Of a stretch of DNA of 27,612 nt, positions 26,001 through 27,612 are shown piece after piece; within the stretch, counting starts at the first letter, position 1; each line of letters opens with the position of its first letter. The notes under the pieces were generated by a model. It made no database searches, was not told the origin of the DNA, and was given only the letters and a program-made list of their open reading frames with translations. The position numbers and the translations under genes are program-made. This stretch comes from JBOHER01 sp050701115 (GTDB taxonomy: Bacteria; Actinomycetota; Actinomycetes; Mycobacteriales; Pseudonocardiaceae), in contig JBOHER010000307.1 of NCBI GenBank assembly GCA_050701115.1, positions 1 through 27,612 on the forward strand, in the 5' to 3' direction.

Positions 26001-26363
26001 GTGCGGATCGCCGCGCTGGGCATCGATCCGGAATCGGCATCGCACCGCATCAGCTACACCGTCGGTGTGGTCGGCTACTACCCGGCCGAGTCCAGTACCG
26101 GCGGGGTGATCGACAGCATCGGCAGGCCGTTGTCCTTCGACCCGCTCGCGCCCGGGTACCGTGCGCGGGGGGCAGGCGGACCCGCGTTGTCCCATGTGGC
26201 TGAGCCGGGTGCCACGCTGGATGTCACCCGCGATCTCGGCTCGGCGCGGGCGAACAAAGCACTCGGCCTGCTGGTGCTGCACCATCACAACGCCACCGGG
26301 CGCCGCGCCGGGGTGGTACGGGTCGTCGGCGGGGTGCCTCAACCGGCTGAAAGCGCCGGGTGA
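23067..26363 (+). CDS. Secreted subtilisin-like serine protease (S8) with PA domain
   Basis: The 1098-residue protein is exported. Its signal peptide has a basic start (RHPRTLRG), a hydrophobic core and an Ala-rich cleavage zone near residues 30-35. A propeptide-like region (about 40-150, inhibitor I9 style) precedes the S8 domain. The catalytic residues are Asp172 (GIIDDGID), His243 (GHGTHVAG), oxyanion Asn363 (SAGNGGD) and Ser591 (SGTSMAAP). A protease-associated insert lies between His and Ser (about 425-530, containing GKIVWLEWDD and ARGVVLSS). The C-terminal half (about 620-1098) looks like Fn3-type and beta-rich domains; only two cysteines (about 849 and 857) stand out. It likely digests extracellular protein for nutrition. 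ATG at 23067 is chosen because it gives a standard signal peptide, with GGAG upstream. The gene interrupts an otherwise conserved serA-leuB neighbourhood. Confidence 0.92.
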   Translation: MSPARHPRTLRGALLAASAALLVAGLLGVPSAAARGPALAGGTITAFVELDQPAGIDAYTAERGAGREQARSAARSAKRAVAETARSILAELRTHDPAARALYRTSNAVPGVAVTADAERIRDLAARDDVRAIRPMVPKTRTNAGAAQLTGALESWQRTGRFGDGVRIGIIDDGIDYTHAHFGGPGTPQAYRAIDPTTTDPRYFPTDKVVGGIDLVGDDYDASGENGSTTPDPDPNPLSCGGHGTHVAGSAAGFGVDAQGGTFRGDYAALTRESLQQMRIGPGMAPNALLYGIKVFGCHGSTEVTALALDWALDPNGDGDFSDRLDIVNLSLGSNFGAPDDPDSVFVRKLAQHGVLPVISAGNGGDRYDVSGSPGNTPEALTVASSRDASVLRDAAEVIAPGDRVGELGGQYSQDYADYATLDLTSPVAPISKNNADGCKPFSDADSVAVEGKIVWLEWDDNDTTRACGSFPRAENAEAAGARGVVLSSELEHFAAGLAGNEGVPLFQFTASATAALRPALTEGTLRVRLAGDLRTSLATVDRSIVDTPSEFTSRGVRAPAVKPDVSAPGDTITSAASGSGSGRAVMSGTSMAAPVATGVAALIRQVNPDWSVEEIKAALINTAGHDLMSEESRYAPQRVGAGRIDAKSALDNEILAFVADDPGVVSASFGVIEVDDPLTVSKTITVVNKAAATAEFSVAYEPVTEIPGVRIGLSEDVVRVAPMTETAVAVSVTIDDPASLRKTMDPTVQAIQADMARQFVADASGRVVFTPASGSQQRLRVPVYVAPKPAAAISVPHLLRFAPGQRQAVLNLDGRGLDQGTGNQAYRSMISVAELHASSRRLPPCGEHLDSHCAVNDTARGGDVRYVGAMSTAPLAAQQGSADDALLGFAIATWGTWANVGSNTVPVVRIDTDRDGVADFESYVTKAPGTDVLLVDTVDLHDPQDDGGFASVDLQPVNGKLGDVDTNVFDSDVLVMPVRIAALGIDPESASHRISYTVGVVGYYPAESSTGGVIDSIGRPLSFDPLAPGYRARGAGGPALSHVAEPGATLDVTRDLGSARANKALGLLVLHHHNATGRRAGVVRVVGGVPQPAESAG

Positions 26364-26426
26364 GCCCCGCCCGTGCACTCGAATGGGTGACCTGGGTTGC
26401 GACATCAATCAAGCTCAGGGGTGCCG

Positions 26427-26459
26427 AGGTTACCCGGGATGGGCATCGCCCGGTAACCT
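26427..26459 (+). terminator. Hairpin between the protease gene and leuB
   Basis: AGGTTACCCGGG (26427-26438) pairs with CCCGGTAACCT (26449-26459), eleven pairs with one bulged C and a 10-nt loop. It lies 63 bp after the protease stop and 60 bp before leuB. No T tract follows. It may end protease transcription or shape the leuB leader; no Leu-rich leader frame was found next to it. Confidence 0.5.
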
Positions 26460-26519
26460 TCCCTGGCTGGCTGGGGAGTCTGCGACGAACTGGAACCACT
26501 TACAACTCGGAGGTGTTGG

Positions 26520-27560
26520 ATGCGGCTCGCGGTGATCCCAGGTGACGGGATCGGACCCGAGGTCGTCACGGAGGCACTGAAGGTGCTTGCCGAGGTCGCG
26601 CCGAGCACGGAGATCACCAACTACGACCTCGGCGCCGCACGCTGGCACTCCACCGGCGAGCTGCTGCCCGAGTCGGTGCTCGGCGAGCTTCGCCAGCACG
26701 ACGCGATGCTGCTCGGCGCGGTCGGAGACCCGTCTGTGCCCAGTGGCATCCTGGAGCGTGGCCTGTTGCTGCGCCTGCGGTTCGAACTCGATCATCACGT
26801 CAACCTGCGTCCAGCCCGCCTGTACCCGGGCGTACGCGGCCCGCTCGCCGAGCAAGGCGAGATCGACATGATCGTGGTGCGTGAGGGCACCGAAGGCCCG
26901 TACGTGGGCAACGGCGGCATCCTGCGCAAGGACACTGAGCACGAGATCGCCACCGAAGTCAGCCTGAACACGGCGTTCGGTATCAAGCGGGTGGTCGCCG
27001 ACGCGTTCGCGCGCGCCGAGGCCCGCCCGCGCAAGCACCTGACCCTTGTGCACAAGACCAACGTGCTCACCTACGCCGGTTCCTTGTGGTCGCGCGTCGT
27101 CGAAGAGATCTCGCTGCAGCATCCCGACGTGACGGTGGACTACCAGCACGTGGACGCCGCCACGATCCACCTGGTTACCAACCCGTCTCGGTTCGACGTG
27201 ATCGTGACCGACAACCTGTTCGGCGACATCGTCACCGACCTCGCTGCCGCGATCACCGGTGGCATCGGGCTGGCCGCGAGCGGCAACCTCGACGTCACCC
27301 GGGCCAACCCGAGCATGTTCGAGCCGGTGCACGGCAGCGCGCCGGACATCGCAGGTCAGGGCATCGCCGACCCCACAGCGGCCGTGCTGTCGGTGTCCCT
27401 GCTGCTCGACCACCTCGGCCACAAGGATGCGGCACGCCGTATCGAGGCGTCCGTCGCCTTCGACCTGGCCACTCGCGACCAGGCCTCGCCGGGCGCGACC
27501 CAGGCCATCGGCGACCGGCTCGCCGCACTGGTCTCGTCAAACACGCGCGTGGTGGGCTGA
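26520..27560 (+). CDS. leuB: 3-isopropylmalate dehydrogenase
   Basis: LeuB oxidatively decarboxylates 3-isopropylmalate with NAD+ and Mg2+, the third step of leucine synthesis. The 346-residue protein opens with RLAVIPGDGIGPEVV and carries the substrate-binding arginines in LRFELDHHVNLRPARLYPG, the REGTEGPY block, the catalytic lysine in LTLVHKTNVL, and the metal/NAD motif DNLFGDIVTDLAAAITGGIGLAASGN. FEPVHGSAPDIAGQGIADP lies at the nucleotide site. It is the shorter actinobacterial type. ATG at 26520 has an excellent GGAGG 6 bp upstream. It stands apart from ilvBNC but serves the same pathway. Confidence 0.96.
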   Translation: MRLAVIPGDGIGPEVVTEALKVLAEVAPSTEITNYDLGAARWHSTGELLPESVLGELRQHDAMLLGAVGDPSVPSGILERGLLLRLRFELDHHVNLRPARLYPGVRGPLAEQGEIDMIVVREGTEGPYVGNGGILRKDTEHEIATEVSLNTAFGIKRVVADAFARAEARPRKHLTLVHKTNVLTYAGSLWSRVVEEISLQHPDVTVDYQHVDAATIHLVTNPSRFDVIVTDNLFGDIVTDLAAAITGGIGLAASGNLDVTRANPSMFEPVHGSAPDIAGQGIADPTAAVLSVSLLLDHLGHKDAARRIEASVAFDLATRDQASPGATQAIGDRLAALVSSNTRVVG

Positions 27561-27598
27561 GGCTGCACGTCGGTTAGGACGGCATGAAGGGAGCTTTG

Positions 27599-27612
27599 GT
27601 GCGCATCATGCG
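27599..27612 (+). CDS. Start of a downstream gene, cut by the window edge
   Basis: GTG at 27599 is preceded by GGGAG at a 6-bp spacing and begins VRIM before the window ends. An in-frame ATG at 27584 (MKGALVRIM) is an alternative start. From gene order in mycobacteria a fumarylacetoacetate hydrolase family gene would be expected here, but too few codons are present to test this. Confidence 0.35.

Noticed and set aside
24600..26408. Long open frame (602 codons) on the minus strand opposite the protease gene
   Set aside because: Rich in Arg, His, Gly and Asp as expected for a shadow frame. The S8 protease on + is certain here.
26364..26519. A leucine leader peptide and attenuator before leuB
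   Set aside because: A hairpin exists, but no short frame rich in Leu codons precedes it and there is no T tract.

Overview
The window is GC-rich throughout, uses GTG starts often, and every confident gene is a standard actinomycete protein. Protein style (the ilvB N-terminus, a DUF397 relic, LppZ/CFP6-type neighbours) points to the order Mycobacteriales/Pseudonocardiales, most likely a Pseudonocardiaceae member such as an Amycolatopsis or Saccharomonospora relative. This placement is inference from memory of family sequences. From memory, the gene order also resembles the Mycobacterium tuberculosis segment Rv3027c to Rv2995c: GNAT, acyltransferase, iscS, mnmA, MetE-like, ligA, ACT protein, gatCAB, lppZ, doxX, PH protein, ilvBNC, serA, leuB.

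Layout. (1) 72-1780: an OlsB-like acyl-transferring GNAT protein overlapping a PlsC-type acyltransferase, a likely lipid-acylation pair. (2) 1847-8647: cysteine desulfurase and mnmA (tRNA 2-thiouridylation), a short MetE-like zinc protein, an unknown protein, NAD-dependent DNA ligase ligA and a small GNAT acetyltransferase, all on + and tightly packed. (3) 8661-9323 (-): an ACT-domain protein divergent from gatC-gatA-gatB (9488-12806, +), the Asp-tRNA(Asn)/Glu-tRNA(Gln) amidotransferase. (4) 12828-14033 (-): an LppZ-like lipoprotein divergent from a DoxX membrane protein. (5) 14751-16430 (-): ilvD, which is broken; 16481-16915 (-): a PH-domain membrane protein. (6) 17001-20741 (+): promoter, leader peptide, attenuator and ilvB-ilvN-ilvC, closed by a strong hairpin. 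(7) 20800-21317: a 0.5 kb gene-poor gap with nested inverted repeats and a decayed DUF397 gene. (8) serA, a large secreted subtilisin-like protease, leuB, and the first codons of another gene.

Functionally the right half is amino-acid biosynthesis: acetolactate synthase (ilvBN), ketol-acid reductoisomerase (ilvC), dihydroxyacid dehydratase (ilvD, damaged here), isopropylmalate dehydrogenase (leuB), and phosphoglycerate dehydrogenase (serA). The left half is tRNA and DNA housekeeping.

Most of the window is ordinary core genome. The parts that deserve attention are: a nearly complete, apparently leaderless Leu/Val leader peptide with mutually exclusive hairpins ahead of ilvB; an ilvD gene with a frameshift and a loss of about 70 codons; the palindromic DUF397-relic region before serA; and a secreted protease lodged between serA and leuB. 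No phage, insertion sequence with transposase, CRISPR array, tRNA or rRNA was found. I saw no evidence of a new multi-gene system.
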